Source: Vespa crabro (lineage: Eukaryota; Arthropoda; Insecta; Hymenoptera; Vespidae). Taken from it: a stretch of 64,000 bases of DNA. The translations under genes and the position numbers were made by a program. A model generated the notes under the pieces. It was not told the DNA's origin and did no database searches. It was given only the letters and a program-made list of their open reading frames with translations. Shown here piece after piece: positions 42,276 through 57,044 of this stretch (positions within the stretch are counted from its first letter, which is position 1; every line of letters begins with the position of its first letter). Location: NCBI RefSeq assembly GCF_910589235.1, contig NW_025813595.1:1178001-1242000 (forward strand). The letters run 5' to 3'.

Positions 42276-42689
42276 ATAATAATAAAAATAATAACGTTAA
42301 TAACGGTAAGAACGATAATAACGTTAATAAAATTAATAATAATATCGAAAATCGCGATAATAACGATAATAACAATATTAATAGTAATAAAAATAAAATA
42401 ATATCAATAATAACGATAATATCGATAATAATTATAACAAAAATATTGAAGATAATAATAATCATTATAAGGGTAATAAGGAAAAATACGATAACATCGA
42501 TAATGATAATAATAATAATGACGATAATAATGATAATAACGATAATAATAATAATAAAAATAAAATTAAAAACAATGATAACGACATTAATAATAATAAT
42601 AATGGCATTACAAGCAATAATATCGATAATAATAATAATCATAATAATAATTATAACAATAAAATCAATAATAACGATAAGAAATATAA

Positions 42690-42815
42690 TACTTATAACA
42701 ATAATATCGTTGACAACGAAAATAACGATAATTATAATAATAATATATAGATAATAAGGATTATAACGATAAGAACGAACATAACTATACAAAAGTAAAT
42801 AACGGCAAATATAAT
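42690..42815 (+). repeat. D module, copy 2 of 4
   Basis: CAATAATATCGTTGACAACG, GGATTATAACGATAAGAACG, GAACATAACTATACAAAAG and AACGGCAAATATAA. It is closest to the 62.16 kb copy, with which it shares CGTTGACAA and GGATTATAACG. Confidence 0.87.
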
Positions 42816-42819
42816 AATA

Positions 42820-44110
42820 ATAATAACGATAATGAAAATGACGATAATGACGATAATAACGAAAATGACGATAATAACGATTATAATAATAAAGATAGTA
42901 ACGATAATAGTAATAATAATAATAATGATAATAACGATAATAAAGAAAATAATAATAATGATAATAAAGATAACAAAAATATTAACGATAATAACGATAA
43001 TAATAATAATAATATAACGACAATAAAGATAATAATTGTAATACAGATAATAACGGTATTATCGATAAAAATAATAATGATATTAACGGTAAAATAGATA
43101 ATAATAAAAACAAAATAAACGATAATATCGATAACAATAGTAAATATAATGACAATAAAAACAAAAATAACGAAAATAACTAAAATAATATTAACGATAA
43201 TAACGATAATATTAATAATACATATATCGATAGTAATAAAAATAACGATAATGAGGATAATAATGATAATAATAACTGCAATAATAACAATTTTATAGTT
43301 AAGGACGATAATAATAGTAATATTAATTACAATAATAACATTATCAACGATAATAATAATAAAGACGTTAATAATAATAATCATAATTAAGATATTAACG
43401 ATAATAACAACAATAATAATTATAACAATATTAATAATAGTAACTATAAGAACGATAATATCGATAAAAACGATAATAATAATAACGAAAGTAACGATAA
43501 TAACGATAATAATATTAATATTCATAACGATAATAGCTATAATAACGATAATAATAATAATAACGAGAATGAAGATAATCACTATAATATCGATTATAAA
43601 AATAATAATAATAACATTATTGACGATAATAATAAAAATAATAACGATTAATAGCGATAATTACGATAATGACGATAATATTAATAACGTTAATAACGTA
43701 AATAAACGTAATAATAATAGTAATAATAACAATAATAACGAAAATAAAAATAATAATGATAATAATATTAACGATAATATCGACATTATTAATAATAATA
43801 ACAACGATAATTATGATAATAACGATAATAAAAGTAATAATAATAAAGATAAAATAATTTTAACGATAATATTGATAATAATGATAATAACAATTATAAC
43901 GATAATAACGTTAATAATAATGACGATAATAACCATTATAGCAATAATAATAATTACGATAAGAACGTAAATAACGATAATAATAATAATAATAATAATA
44001 GCGATAATAACGATATTAACGACAATAACGGTAATAATTATAACAATAATAACGATAATAAAGATAATATAGATAATATCGATAATAATTATATTAATAA
44101 TAACGATAAT
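42820..44110 (+). repeat. Segmental duplicate of 62,290-63,480
   Basis: Anchors are GATATTAACGGTAAAATAGA (43,079; 62,504), AAATATAATGACAATAAAAA (43,142; 62,567), AATCACTATAATATCGATTA (43,577; 62,927), GATAATATCGACATTATTAA (43,775; 63,130), TACGATAAGAACGTAAATAA (43,955; 63,310) and ATCGATAATAATTATATTAA (44,079; 63,443). Differences are mainly substitutions and AAT-sized gaps. Confidence 0.9.
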
Positions 44111-44869
44111 AACGATAATAATATTAATAATATATATAATGAGGAAAGTAAAGATAATAACGATGACAACGATAATAATAGTAGCAATAAAAATAATAAT
44201 AATGAAAAAAATAATAAATGTAATAACAATAAAATCGCTAATAACGCTAATTATGTTAATAATAATAATGATAACAACGAAGAAAATAATATTAATAATA
44301 ACGATAATATCGATAATAATAATAACGTAAAAAACGATAATAGCATTAATAATAATAAAGATAATAACATTAATAACGATAATAAAGGTAATAATAATGA
44401 ATATAATCACGTTTATAACGATAATAACGATAATAACGATATTAAATATAATAACGATAATAATAATAATAAGGATATTATAAATATTAACGATCACAAC
44501 GATAATAACAATTATATTAATAACGATAATTACAATAATATCGATAATAATAATAACAATATTGACAACAATAATAACAATAATTATAACGATTTTGACG
44601 ATTATAACGATAATTATAACAATAATAGAAACGATAATATCGATATCAACGATAATAACGATAATAGAGATAATAACGATAATAATAATAACAATAATAA
44701 CGATATTAACAATTGTAATGATACTAACGAAAATAATATTAACAATAAAACCAATAATAACAATAATAACAATAATAAAAATAACAATATTAACGATATT
44801 GAAGATAATATTAATAACAATAGTAACGATAACAACGATAATAACCCTAACAATAATAATAATAATAAC

Positions 44870-45520
44870 GAAAATAAGGATCATAACGATGACAACGGTA
44901 AAAATAATAATAATAATAACAATAATAACGATTATACGATTTACAACAATAACGATTATAACGATAATAGTAATAATAATAAAAACGCTAATGAAGATAA
45001 AAAGATAAAAATGATAATAACTATATTAACGATAATAACCATTCTAATAATAATAATAATAAGAATAATAACGATTATAACAGTAAAAATAAAAATTATA
45101 ATAACGACAATAATGATAATAACGATAATAATAATAGCATTAATATCGATTTTAACGTTAATAACGATCGTAATAAGAACATTAATAACGATAATATCAT
45201 TATCAACTATAATAATAATAATGACATTAATAATAATAATCATACTAGAGATATTAACGATGATAAAAACAATAATAATTATAACAATAATAATAATAGT
45301 AACCATAATAACGATAATATCGATAGTAACGATAGCAATAATAACGATAGAGATGATAATATCGATAATACTAATAACAATATTATTGATAATCTCGATA
45401 ATAATAATAATAACAATAATAAAAATAATAACGATAATAACGTTAATTACGAGAATGACGATAATGTTAATAACGATAAGAACGTTAATAACGTTAAATA
45501 CGATAAAAATAATAGTAATA
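44870..45520 (+). repeat. Segmental duplicate of about 16,200-16,900
   Basis: Order retained: AATAAGGATCATAACGATGA, CGATTATACG, AATGAAGATAAAAAGATAAA, CATTATCAAC, CATACTAGAGATATTAACGA, TTACGAGAATGACGATAATG. It lies outside the main colinear run of copy 2 and shows that block to be a dispersed one. Confidence 0.78.
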
Positions 45521-45881
45521 ACAACAACAATAACGATAATAATATTAACGATAATATAGAAATTATTATCAATTTTAAGAACGATAAATACGATAATAAC
45601 GATAATAAAATTAATAATAATTAAGATAATAACAATATTAAAAATAATATCGATAATAATAATAATAATAAAAATAATAGTAATAGCAATAATAACGATA
45701 ATAACAACAATAACGATAAAAATGATAATAACGATAATAATTATATTAATAATAGCAATAATAACGATAATAAAGATAATAGAAATACAATAACAACGAT
45801 ATTAACAATAATAAAGAGAACGATAATATTATTAACGATAATAATGACAATACTAATATTATTAATAATGATAATAACGAT

Positions 45882-46560
45882 AATAAAGATAATAATATGA
45901 ATATTAATAAAGATAATAACGATATTAACGATAATACCGATAATAACGATAATAACGATAAATATAATGTTAATAATAAAGCTAATAAAGTTAATATCTA
46001 CAATAATAATAATAATAATAATAATATTAATAATGACGATAATAACGATAATAAAAGAAACATTTATAACGATATTAAAGAAAATATTAAAAACAATTGT
46101 AATGTTAAAAACGATAATAACAAAAATAATAATAATAGTAATAACGAAAGTAAAGATAATAACGATAACAATGATAACTATAATAGTGATAATATTGATT
46201 ATAATAATACCGATAATATCGATAATAACAATAATAATAATAGAAATAATAACAATAATAACGACAATAAAGATAACGATAATATTATTAACGATGACAA
46301 TGACAATATTAATATAATTAATAACGATAATAACGATAATAAAGATATTAATATTAATATTTATAAAGATAATAACGATATTAACGATAATACAGATAAT
46401 AACGATAATATCGATAATCATACTAGCGATAATAACGATAATAATAATGATAATAATAACGCTAATAAAGTTAATATCTACAATAATGATATTAATAATA
46501 ATATTAATAATATCGATAATAACGATAATAACGATAATAATAGTGGTAATGTTAAGAATA
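45882..46560 (+). repeat. Direct duplication at about 480-bp offset
   Basis: AAAGATAATAACGATATTAA is followed by GCTAATAAAGTTAATATCTA at 45,981 and again at 46,461, an offset of 480. The spacer (46,080-46,340) shares ACGAAAGTAAAGATAA with 38,776. The second copy runs into the GGTAATGTTAAGAAT module that also occurs near 32,810 (nearly identical) and, more diverged, near 39,790 and 59,900. Confidence 0.8.
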
Positions 46561-47223
46561 ATAACAATAATAACGATAATAACGATTATGATGAAAACAA
46601 TATTATTGATAATAACGTCAATAGTAATAATAATAATAATAACAATAATTACGATAATAAAGAAATTAACGATAATAATAATGATGATAATGACGATAAT
46701 ATCAATAATAATAATAACAACATTAACGATATTATCGTTAATATTAGCAATAATAATAACTATAATAACGACAATAACGATAATAACAATATTAATAATA
46801 ACTATAGAAACGATAATATCTATAATAATAATTAAAACATTATCGGTAATAACGATAATAATAATAAAAATAACAACGATATTATCGATAATAACTGTTA
46901 TATTATTAATAATAACGATAATAACGATATTAACGATAATAAGGATAGTAACTTTAATAACAATGATATTAATATCGATAAAAACAATAAAGTTAATAAC
47001 GCCGATTATGATAACAACGAAAATAATAATATTAATAATAAAGATAATTACGATAATAACGATAGTATTTGTAGTAATAATAAAAATAATAATGTTATTA
47101 ACGTAAATAACGAAAATAACGATTATATTATTAACGATTACATTATTAATATCGATAAAATTAATATCAATACTAAAGATAATAACGATAATAATAATAA
47201 TAATAATAATATAACGATATTAA

Positions 47224-48655
47224 CGATAACAGTAGTAGTAATACTAACAATAATAACAATACTATCGATAATGATGTTAACGGAATTAATAATAACTATA
47301 ATAATTATAATAATAATAACAATACTAACTATAAAAACGATAACAATAATAGTAATAGTAATAATAATAGCAATAATAACGATAATAAAGATAATAATAA
47401 TAACAATAATAACAACAATAACAATAATAGCGATAACAATAATAACAATAATAACGTTAATAACGAAAATTACGATAATTCTGATAATAACAATAATAAT
47501 GATAACGATAATAACGAAATATTAATAATTATAAATACGATTATAAATATAATATCGAAAATAATAATAATTATAATAATTAATATAATAACGATATAAA
47601 CGATAAGAACAATAATATTTTTAAAAACAATAAAGATAATAACGATAATAATAATAATAATAACAATAATATTATTAAAAACAATAAAGATAATAACGAT
47701 AATAATAATAATAATAACAATAACAAGGATAATAACAATAATAATAATAAGAAACTATAATTATGATTATAAAGAAAATGATAATAAAGATAATAATTAT
47801 AATAATAAAAAAAGAGTAACGATAATAATGATACAAACGATAATAATAATTATAACAATTAACATAATAACGATTATAACGATAATAATAATAACATAAA
47901 TAACGATAATAACGATTATAACGATAATAATAATACTAATAATAACAATAATAACAGCAAGAACGATAAAAAATATAATAACATTAATAACGATAAAAAC
48001 GATAATAAAGAAAATAACGATAATAATAATAACAATAATAACTATAATAACCATGATAATGATATTATGGTAATAAAAATAAAGATAATTTCGATAATAA
48101 GGACAATAATAATAGTAATAATAACGATAATAACGATAATATCGATAATAAGAATAATTATAATGACATCGATAATAATAATAACAATAATATCGATGAT
48201 AAGGGAAATTATGAAAATAAAAGTAATGACGATAATATATATATGACGATAATAATAATAATAATAATCAAAACGATAATAAGGATAATAACGATAATAA
48301 CGATAATAACGATAATAATAATAATAATGATATAGAAAGTGACGGCATTAACGGTAATGACGATAATAATAATAACAATAATGACGATAATAAAAATAAT
48401 ATTGATAATAACAATAATTATAATTATAATAATAATAATAAAAACCATAATATCAGTAATAATAATAACAATAATAACGATAATAAAGAAATAACGGTAA
48501 TAATAATAACAATTATAAAGATAATAACAACAATATCGATATTAGCGATAACTATAATAACTATGATTACGATAATAACAATAGAAATAATGACCAAAAT
48601 ATCGAAAACAAAGATAATAACGATATTAATAGTAATAAAAATGAAGTAATATCGG
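47224..48655 (+). repeat. Segmental duplicate of 27,713-28,985
   Basis: Partner of the 27.7 kb block. It carries the private 54-bp expansion at 47.62 kb. Its end is marked by an unusual GGTAAAGTGGATAG word near 48,656, after which a 5.6/35.1 kb-type block (AACTATAAATTCGATAATAA, 48,748) begins. Confidence 0.87.
47621..47723 (+). repeat. 54-bp tandem duplication, private to this copy
   Basis: TTAAAAACAATAAAGATAAT starts at 47,621 and 47,675, and the two copies agree for about 49 bases. The paralogue near 28,105 has the segment once. Fifty-four is six 9-mers, so phase is kept. Confidence 0.9.
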
Positions 48656-49189
48656 TAAAGTGGATAGTAATAATAATAATATATAGGATAATAAGGATAA
48701 TAATAATAATAATAATAACTATAATATCGTTAATAGTAACAACTATAAATTCGATAATAATGGTATTAATGAAAATAACTAGAATAATAATAACACATAT
48801 AACAATAAAAACGATAATAACAATACTAATATTGACATTAAAAACGATAATTACGATAATAACTATAGTAATAAGTACTATAATAACGGTAAAATGATAT
48901 TAACGATAATAATAATAATAATAATATTATCGATAATAAGTATAATTACGAAAATACCGATAATAAAGATAATAACAATAATAACGACAAAAATAATTAT
49001 AATAATAATAACGATACTAACAATAATAACGATAATAATAATAATAATAATAAAGAAAATGACGGGATTAACGTCAATAACGATAGTAATAGTTACTATA
49101 ATAACGATAATGATGATAATAATAATAATAACGATAATTATAAGAACAAAAGTTACTATAATAACGATATTAACAATAATAATAAGAAG

Positions 49190-50350
49190 ATTAATAGCTA
49201 TAATAAAGATAATAAAATTAATAATAATAATAATGGCGATATTATAGGTATTAACGATAATAATAAGAACGATAATAACGACAATAGTAATTATAACAAT
49301 AACGATAATAATGATCATAACGACAATAATAATAATAATAATAATAAGTATGATAAGGATATTAACGATAATAACGCTTATAATGATAATAACGGTTATA
49401 ATAATAATAATAATAACAATATTAACGATAATCACATTAATAATAATAATAAAAATAATAATAATGATAACATAGATAATAACGATAATAGTAATAACGA
49501 TTTTTTCGACAATAGTGATAATAATAATAACGATAATAACGATAATAGCGATTGTAGTGACAATAAAGACAGTAATAAGAATAATAATAATAATAATAAC
49601 GATAATAATAATAATACTAATAACGATAATTACATTAACAACGATAATAGTAATAATGACTTTAATAGTAATAATCATAATAAAGTTATTAGCGATAATA
49701 TCAACAATAATAATAATAATAGTAACCATAATAACGATAATAAAAATAATAACTATAATAACGATAATAACAATGAAAATAATAGTAATAATAAATATAT
49801 ATAAAAGTTAGAAAGGATAATAACGATTATAATATTAATAATAATAACGTTAAATACGATACTAGTGACAATATCATTAATAATATTAACGTTAATAGGT
49901 ATAATTAATAAATAAAAGTTAATAGTAATAACAATAATAACGTTAAAAACGATATTAAAGGTAATAACAATAATAATAATGATAATAACGAAAATAATAA
50001 TAGCAATAATAACGATTTTTAATGTTAAAAATGATAATAATAATAACATTTATAACCATTACAACATTATCAACGATAATAATAATAATGGCGTTAATAA
50101 TAATAATCATAATGAAGATATTAACAATAATTTCAACAATAATATTCTAAAAATAATAATAATAATAATAGTAACCATAAGAACGATAATATCGATAATA
50201 ACGATTAAAATAATAACGATAGTAACGATAATAAAGATAATAACGATAATAATTTTAACGATAATATCGACATTATTGATAATATCAACAACGATAATTT
50301 TGATAATAACGGTAATAAAATTAATAACAAAAAAGATAAAAACAATATTA
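49190..50350 (+). repeat. Segmental duplicate of about 2,810-4,016
   Basis: Partner of the 2.8 kb block. A T-hexamer at 49,501-49,506 lies inside it. The paralogous place (near 3,200) does not have it. Confidence 0.85.
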
Positions 50351-50359
50351 ACAATTAAA

Positions 50360-51064
50360 TATCGATTGTAACAATAATAACGACAAAGACGATAGTAACG
50401 ATAATAATAATAACGATAATAATAATAACGATCATAAAGTTAATAATAAAAATCATATTAAAGATAATAACGCTAATAACAATACTAACGATATTACCGA
50501 TAATAATAATAACGATATTAAGGATAATATCGGTAATAATTGTAACAATATTAACAATAGAAACGATAATAATAATAACAACTAAAACATTAATAACGTA
50601 ATTAACTATAATAAAATTTATAATAATAACGACAATGAAGATAATAATGATAATAATAGAAGTAATAATAACAATATTAAGAGTATTAAATATAATAATG
50701 ATTATAAAGATAATAGTAGTAGTAATAATAACAGTAATAACAATAATAACGATAATAACGATTATAACAATGTTAACGATAATAATATTGACGATAATAA
50801 CGATAATAACAATTGTAATAGAAGTATTAATAACAATATTAAGTATAATAACAATAAAAACGATAATAGAAATAAAAATAGTAGTAATATAAAATGTAAT
50901 AATTATAATAACAATAAAAACGATTTTAACGATAATAATAATGACGATAAATAGGACATTATCGATAATAATAATAACAATAATAACGATAATATCGATA
51001 ATAATAATAACATTAATAACTATAATTACGAAAATAACGATTATAACGATGATAATAATAAGAG
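50360..51064 (+). repeat. Shortened duplicate of 33,195-34,165
   Basis: Same order as the 33 kb copy but without about 320 bases near 50,800. At about 51,065 it jumps from the match to 34,165 to the match to 35,495, skipping about 1.3 kb. The bases around the join resemble each other in both partners (AATAACCACGAAAATAACG type). Confidence 0.82.
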
Positions 51065-52640
51065 TAATAATAACCACGAAAATAACGTTAATAACGATAG
51101 CAATAATAATAACACTAACAATATAAATAATTACAATAGTAACGATAATAACATTATGACGATAATTATAATAATAATATTAGCGATAATAGCGATAATG
51201 AAGATAATAACGATAATAAGGATAATAACATTATAGTTATTAACGATAAAAACGACAATAAAGAAAATAACAATTACAATTATAAAGATATTAATGAAAA
51301 TAACGATAATAATGATAATAAAGACAATAATAATAATAGTAATAACGATAATAATGATAATAACGATAATAATATAATCGAAAATAATGACAATAATAAT
51401 AATAATAACATTAATAATGGTAATAACGATAACATCGGTAATAATGAAAACAATAATATCGATAATAACGATATTAACGATATAAAAATAATAATAATAA
51501 TTTCGTTAATTAGGTTAATTACGAAAATATCGGTAATAACCACGATAACGGGGAAATCGATAATTAACAATAAAATCGATAATAACGATAATAACGACAT
51601 TAAATGTAATAATTATAACGATAATAACAATAATGATAATAGTAATTATAATAATAACGATAATAACGATAATAACGCATAATAATAATTACAACAATAA
51701 AAATAGTAATAATAAAAATAATAACGATGATAACGATAATGACGATAATAATAAAAATAATACCGTTAATAACGATAGTAACGATAATAAAATTAATAAT
51801 AATATCGATAATACTGATAATAACGATAATAAAATATTAATAGTAATTAAAATAAGATAATATCGATAATAACGATAATATCGATAATAATTATAACAAA
51901 ATGACGACGATAATAATAATCATTATCGGTATAAGGATAAATACGATAACATCGATAATAATAATACCAATAATATCGATAATAACCATAATGACGACAA
52001 TAATAATATTAATAATAATAATAATAATAATAACAAGGATAATAACGATAATTACGATAATAACGATAATATCGACAATGATAATAATAATATTTACGAT
52101 AATAATGATAATAACGATAATAATAATAATAATAACATTAAAACCAATAATAACGATAATAACAATAATAATAATAGCATTACAAACAATAATATCGATA
52201 ATAACGATAAATACGATAATAATTATAAAAATTATATCGATAATAACGATTAGAATTATAATACTATTAACAATAATATCGCTGACAACGATAATAACGA
52301 TAATTATAATAATTTCATATAAATATTAAGAATTATAATGATAAGAACGAACATAACTATATAAAAGTATATAACGGCAAATATAATAATAATAATAGCG
52401 ATAAAGACGATAATGACGATAATAACGATAATGATGATAATAAGGATTATAATAATGTCGATAGTAACGATAATGGTAATAATAATAATAATGATAATAA
52501 CGATTATAATAATAATAATAATAACCATAAAAGCTATAAAAGCGACAATAATAATAATAACGATAATAAGGGTACTAACGATAGCAAGGATAATAAATAT
52601 ATCAATAAAAACGATAATAACGATGTTAACGATAATAAAG
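51065..52640 (+). repeat. Segmental duplicate of 5,960-7,515, partly 35,495-36,480
   Basis: The first part (to about 51.45 kb) is equally close to the 6 and 35.6 kb copies. From ACGCATAATAATAATTACAA (51,676) it follows the 6.5-7.5 kb copy, including the D module. Confidence 0.85.
52255..52385 (+). repeat. D module, copy 3 of 4
   Basis: CAATAATATCGCTGACAACG, GAATTATAATGATAAGAACG, GAACATAACTATATAAAAG and AACGGCAAATATAA. It is closest to the 7.1 kb copy, with which it shares CGCTGACAA and ATTATAATGAT. Confidence 0.87.
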
Positions 52641-52644
52641 ATAA

Positions 52645-53575
52645 TAACAATAAGACCGATAGTAATGATACGATAATAACGATTACTGAAATGATAATAT
52701 TACCGATTGTTTTAATAATAACGATAATGACGTTAATAATAAAAATATTAATAAGGTAATAACGATATTAACGACAAAAACGATAAAAATGATAATATCA
52801 ATAATAATAAAAATAACAATTACAATAATAAAGATAATAACTATAAGAATGAGAACAATAATAACAATCATAGCGTTAATAATGATAATAATAATAGCAA
52901 TAATAGCGATAACATCGTTAATAACAATAATCGTAATAATAACGATAATAGTGGTAATAACGATGACAACGATAATAATAATAATAGTAATAACGATAAT
53001 AACGATATTAACCAAAATTAGGATAATAATAATAGAAATAATAACAATAATGGCGATATTAATGATAATAAGAATAATAAAGATAGTAACAATAATAATA
53101 ATAGTAATAATAATGTTAATAACGTTATTAACGATAATAACGATAATAATAATAACAGTAATATAGATAATAACGATAATATCGATTATAATAATAACAA
53201 TAAAAACGATAGTAATGATGTTAATGATAACAATAATAACATTATTTACGATAATAACGACTATAGTAATAATAATAATTATCATAATAATAATAACAAT
53301 AATAACGATAATGAAGATTTTTACGATAATAATAATAACGATAATAACGATAATAATAATAATTTTAATAACAAAGGATATAACGATATTCAGGAAAATA
53401 ACGATAATAATGATAGTAACGATACTAATAAAAATAATAATAACAATAATAACTATAATAACGATTATAATGATAATAACTATAATAATGATATTAACAA
53501 TAAGAATAAAAGTAATAATAAAGACATTAACGTTATGAACGATTATAATGATAATAACGATACTAATAAAAAAAA
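52645..53575 (+). repeat. Segmental duplicate of 36,490-37,385
   Basis: Partner of the 36.5 kb block. It ends near 53,575 and is followed by about 150 bases of plain array before the 7.93 kb-type block starts. Confidence 0.9.
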
Positions 53576-53729
53576 TAATAACAATAATAAAGATAATAAT
53601 AATAAAATTAATATCGATAATTACGTTAATAACTATAATAATAATAGCATTAATAACAATAATAACGATAATAATAATAATAATAGTAATAAAAATATTA
53701 AGGTTAATAAAGATATTAATGATATTACT

Positions 53730-54235
53730 AATAACGATGACAACGATAAAAACAATAACCTTAATATTAATAATAACGAAAAGAAGGATAATATCGATAA
53801 CAACGATACTATTAATAATAATTATCAAGATAATAACATAATTAACGATCATATCGTTAAAATGATAATAACATTACTAATAATAATATTAATATCAATA
53901 AAAACGATAACAACACTATTAATGAGATGAATATGAACGATAATAACAATAATAAGGATAATAAGAATTACAATAATATCGATACCAACGACAATAACAA
54001 TAAAAATAATAATAATAATAACGAAAATAACGATAATAACGATGCCAACGATAATAATAATAACAATAATAAGGATAATAACGATGACAACGATAATAAT
54101 AATAACAATAATAATGATAATAACGATAATAACGATTATACGGATAATGGAAATACGATGATATCGATAAATGTAATAATAATAAGAACGATAATGAAGA
54201 TAAAACGATAAAAATGATAATAACTATAATAACGA
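53730..54235 (+). repeat. Segmental duplicate of 7,925-8,450
   Basis: GATAACAACGATACTATTAA, AATAATTATCAAGATAATAA, ATAACATTACTAATAATAAT, AACGATTATACGGATAATGG and AATGAAGATAAAACGATAAA lie in the same order as at 8 kb. Confidence 0.87.
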
Positions 54236-54671
54236 TAATAACAATGAAAATAGTAGTAATAATAGAGATATTAAAGATAGTAACGATAATAACGATAATA
54301 ATAATAACGATAATAACAATAACGTCGATAATATTAATAACAAAATTTACGATAATATCGATATTAATAATTGTAATCATATAAATAATAACGATCATAA
54401 CGATAATAGCAGCTATAATAATAACGATAATAATGATATTAATAATAATATCACTATCGTAAGTAACAATAATAATGATAACGATGTTTATAATCGTAAT
54501 AATAATAACGTTTATAATGATACTGACAGTAATAATGAAAATAAAAATAATAACCATAATAACGATAATAATAACATTATTACTAATAATAACAGTAACG
54601 ATAATAACGATAATAAAAACAGCTATAATAACAATATTAACGAAAATAGTAATTACAATTGTAACGGACCA

Positions 54672-54750
54672 ACGATAACAGCATTAATAATAATAATAAT
54701 AATAGCGAATGTAAGGATGATAACGGTGACACCTATAATATTAATAACAA
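54672..54750 (+). repeat. J module, copy 7 of 8
   Basis: Most diverged copy: the core reads GCGAATGTAAGGATGATAAC, followed by GGTGACACCTATAATATTAA. The downstream AATCGTATTAAAGATAATAA word is shared with copies 1 and 2. Confidence 0.7.
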
Positions 54751-55976
54751 TAATAACGATAATAACGATAATAATAAAAATCGTATTAAAGATAATAAAG
54801 ATAATAACGATACTAACGGTAATAATGAAAATAATAATAACAACAAAAACAATATTAACGATAATAAGTGTAATAACAATTATTATAATGACGGTAAAAA
54901 CGATAACAACGGTAATAATGATAATAACGATAATAACGATATTAATAATGATAATAATACTAATAATAAAGATAATAACGAAGTAAACGGTTCTAACGAT
55001 ATGAATATTTACAACAATAACTATAATAACGATTATGATGATAAGAACGATAATAATACTAATAATAATAAAAATAATTCCGACAATGACGACAATAAGA
55101 ATAATAATAGAATTATTAATAACAATTTTAAGAATAATAACTGTAAAAACGATAATAACAATAATAATAATAGTAATAAAAAAGTAATAATTATAATAAC
55201 GATAAAAACGATTTTAACGGTAATAATAATGACGATAAGTAGGATAATATCGATAATAATAATAACAATATTAGCCATAATACCGATAATAATAATAACA
55301 ATAATAACGGTATAATTAAAAATAATAGAAAAATAAAATAATATCAATAATAACGATAAAAAAAATAAAAACGATTATATCGATTATATAAAATACGATA
55401 ATAACGATATTATCGATAATAATAACAACAATATTAACAATAATATCGATAATAATAACAACAATATTGACGATAATATTGATAATAATAATAACAATAA
55501 TATCAGTAATACGGGTAATAACGATAATATCGGTAATAATAATAATGATACTATGTTAATAGCGATATAATCAATAACAATATTAACGATAATATTGACA
55601 ATATTAAAGATAATAATGATAATAATTTTAAAACAATAATAATTATCATAATTATAGTAGTAATAACGATAATAACTATATTAAAAATAAAAATAATAAC
55701 GATAAAAGAGATAATAATAATAAAATTTATAACGTTAATAACGAGAATAACGATAATAACGGTATTAATAATAAAATTGATATCGCTAATAACGATAATA
55801 AAGGTATAATATTATTAATAAAGATGTTAATAATGATTATAATGGAAATAATAATAATTACAATATCGATAATAACGATAATAACGTTAAAATGGATAAT
55901 AATAATTGTAATAACATTAGTAATAATAATAATGATAATTACATTAATAACGATAATAATAATAGTTATAATAACA

Positions 55977-56335
55977 TTATAACAAGAATAACGAGAACAA
56001 CCATAATAACGAAATCTATAATAACGATAATAAAGACAATAATAATAACAATAATAATATCGATAATAACTGTAATATTGATAGTAACCATAATGACGAT
56101 AATAACGATAATATCGATAATAATAATAATAATAATAGTTACAGTAATATCGAAAATAACGATAATAACGACAGTAATAATAATAATAATATTAATATCC
56201 ATAATGCAGATAATGACGCCACTTAAAATAATTATATAATATTAGTAATAATAACGATAATGACGATAATAATAATAGTATTAATAACAATATTAAAAAT
56301 AATAACGATAATAACGATAATAACGATAATAATAA
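55977..56335 (+). repeat. Segmental duplicate of 8,578-8,935
   Basis: Partner of the 8.58 kb block. It lies 47.4 kb away, against 45.1 kb for blocks just before it, so about 2 kb of extra array (54.24-55.97 kb, with J copy 7 and a 4.7-5.3 kb-like part) separates it from its neighbour here. Confidence 0.9.
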
Positions 56336-56720
56336 TAATAATAACGACATTATAACTGTAATAAATATAATAACGATATGTTATTAACGTTAAAGACGAC
56401 AATAGTGATAATAGAAATAACGATAATAACGATAATAGCGGCAATAAAAATTATAATAATAAAGATAATAACGATATTATGGAAAATAAAGATAAAAGCT
56501 ATAAGAATAATAATAATAAGAACAATATCAATGATAATAACGGTAATAAACATAATAACATTAACGATGACATGACAAAAATAATAACAATATTAATAAC
56601 GATAATAACGAAAACAACAATAATAAAGATAATAACTATATTAACGATATCAATAATAACGAAAATAACGTTAATTTCGATATTAATAATAACAATATTA
56701 AAGATAATAACGATAGGGCG

Positions 56721-56755
<35 letters not shown>

Positions 56756-57044
56756 ATGATAAAATAATAATAAGATAAAATAATAATAATATTAACGATT
56801 ACAACGAAAATAATGATAATAATAGTAGTAATAATAACAATTATAACAATAATAACGATAATAAAGAAAATAACGGTAATTACGATATTAATTATAAGAA
56901 TAATCTATTTAACATTAATACTAACGTTGAAAACGATAATATAAATAAAATTAATAACGATAATAACGATTATAATAATAAGAACGATAATAATATTAAT
57001 AATAAAAACAATATTAACTATTATAACGATAATAACGTTAATAA

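Larger units (their letters stand above)
26150..44110 (+). repeat. Super-repeat copy 2 (inferred)
   Basis: Anchors in order are 26.15-27.2 kb (copy of 1.9-2.6), 27.71-28.98 (47.22-48.65), 29.80-30.28 (0.11-0.62), 33.2-34.16 (50.36-51.06), 35.1-35.75 (5.6-6.2 and 51.1-51.34), 36.49-37.38 (52.65-53.57), 37.4-37.85 (16.4-16.9), 38.02-40.7 (58.44-61.0) and 42.69-44.11 (62.15-63.48). Order and orientation match copy 3 throughout. The 29.8 kb block breaks strict colinearity with copy 1, because its partner lies at the very start of the window. Confidence 0.55.
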
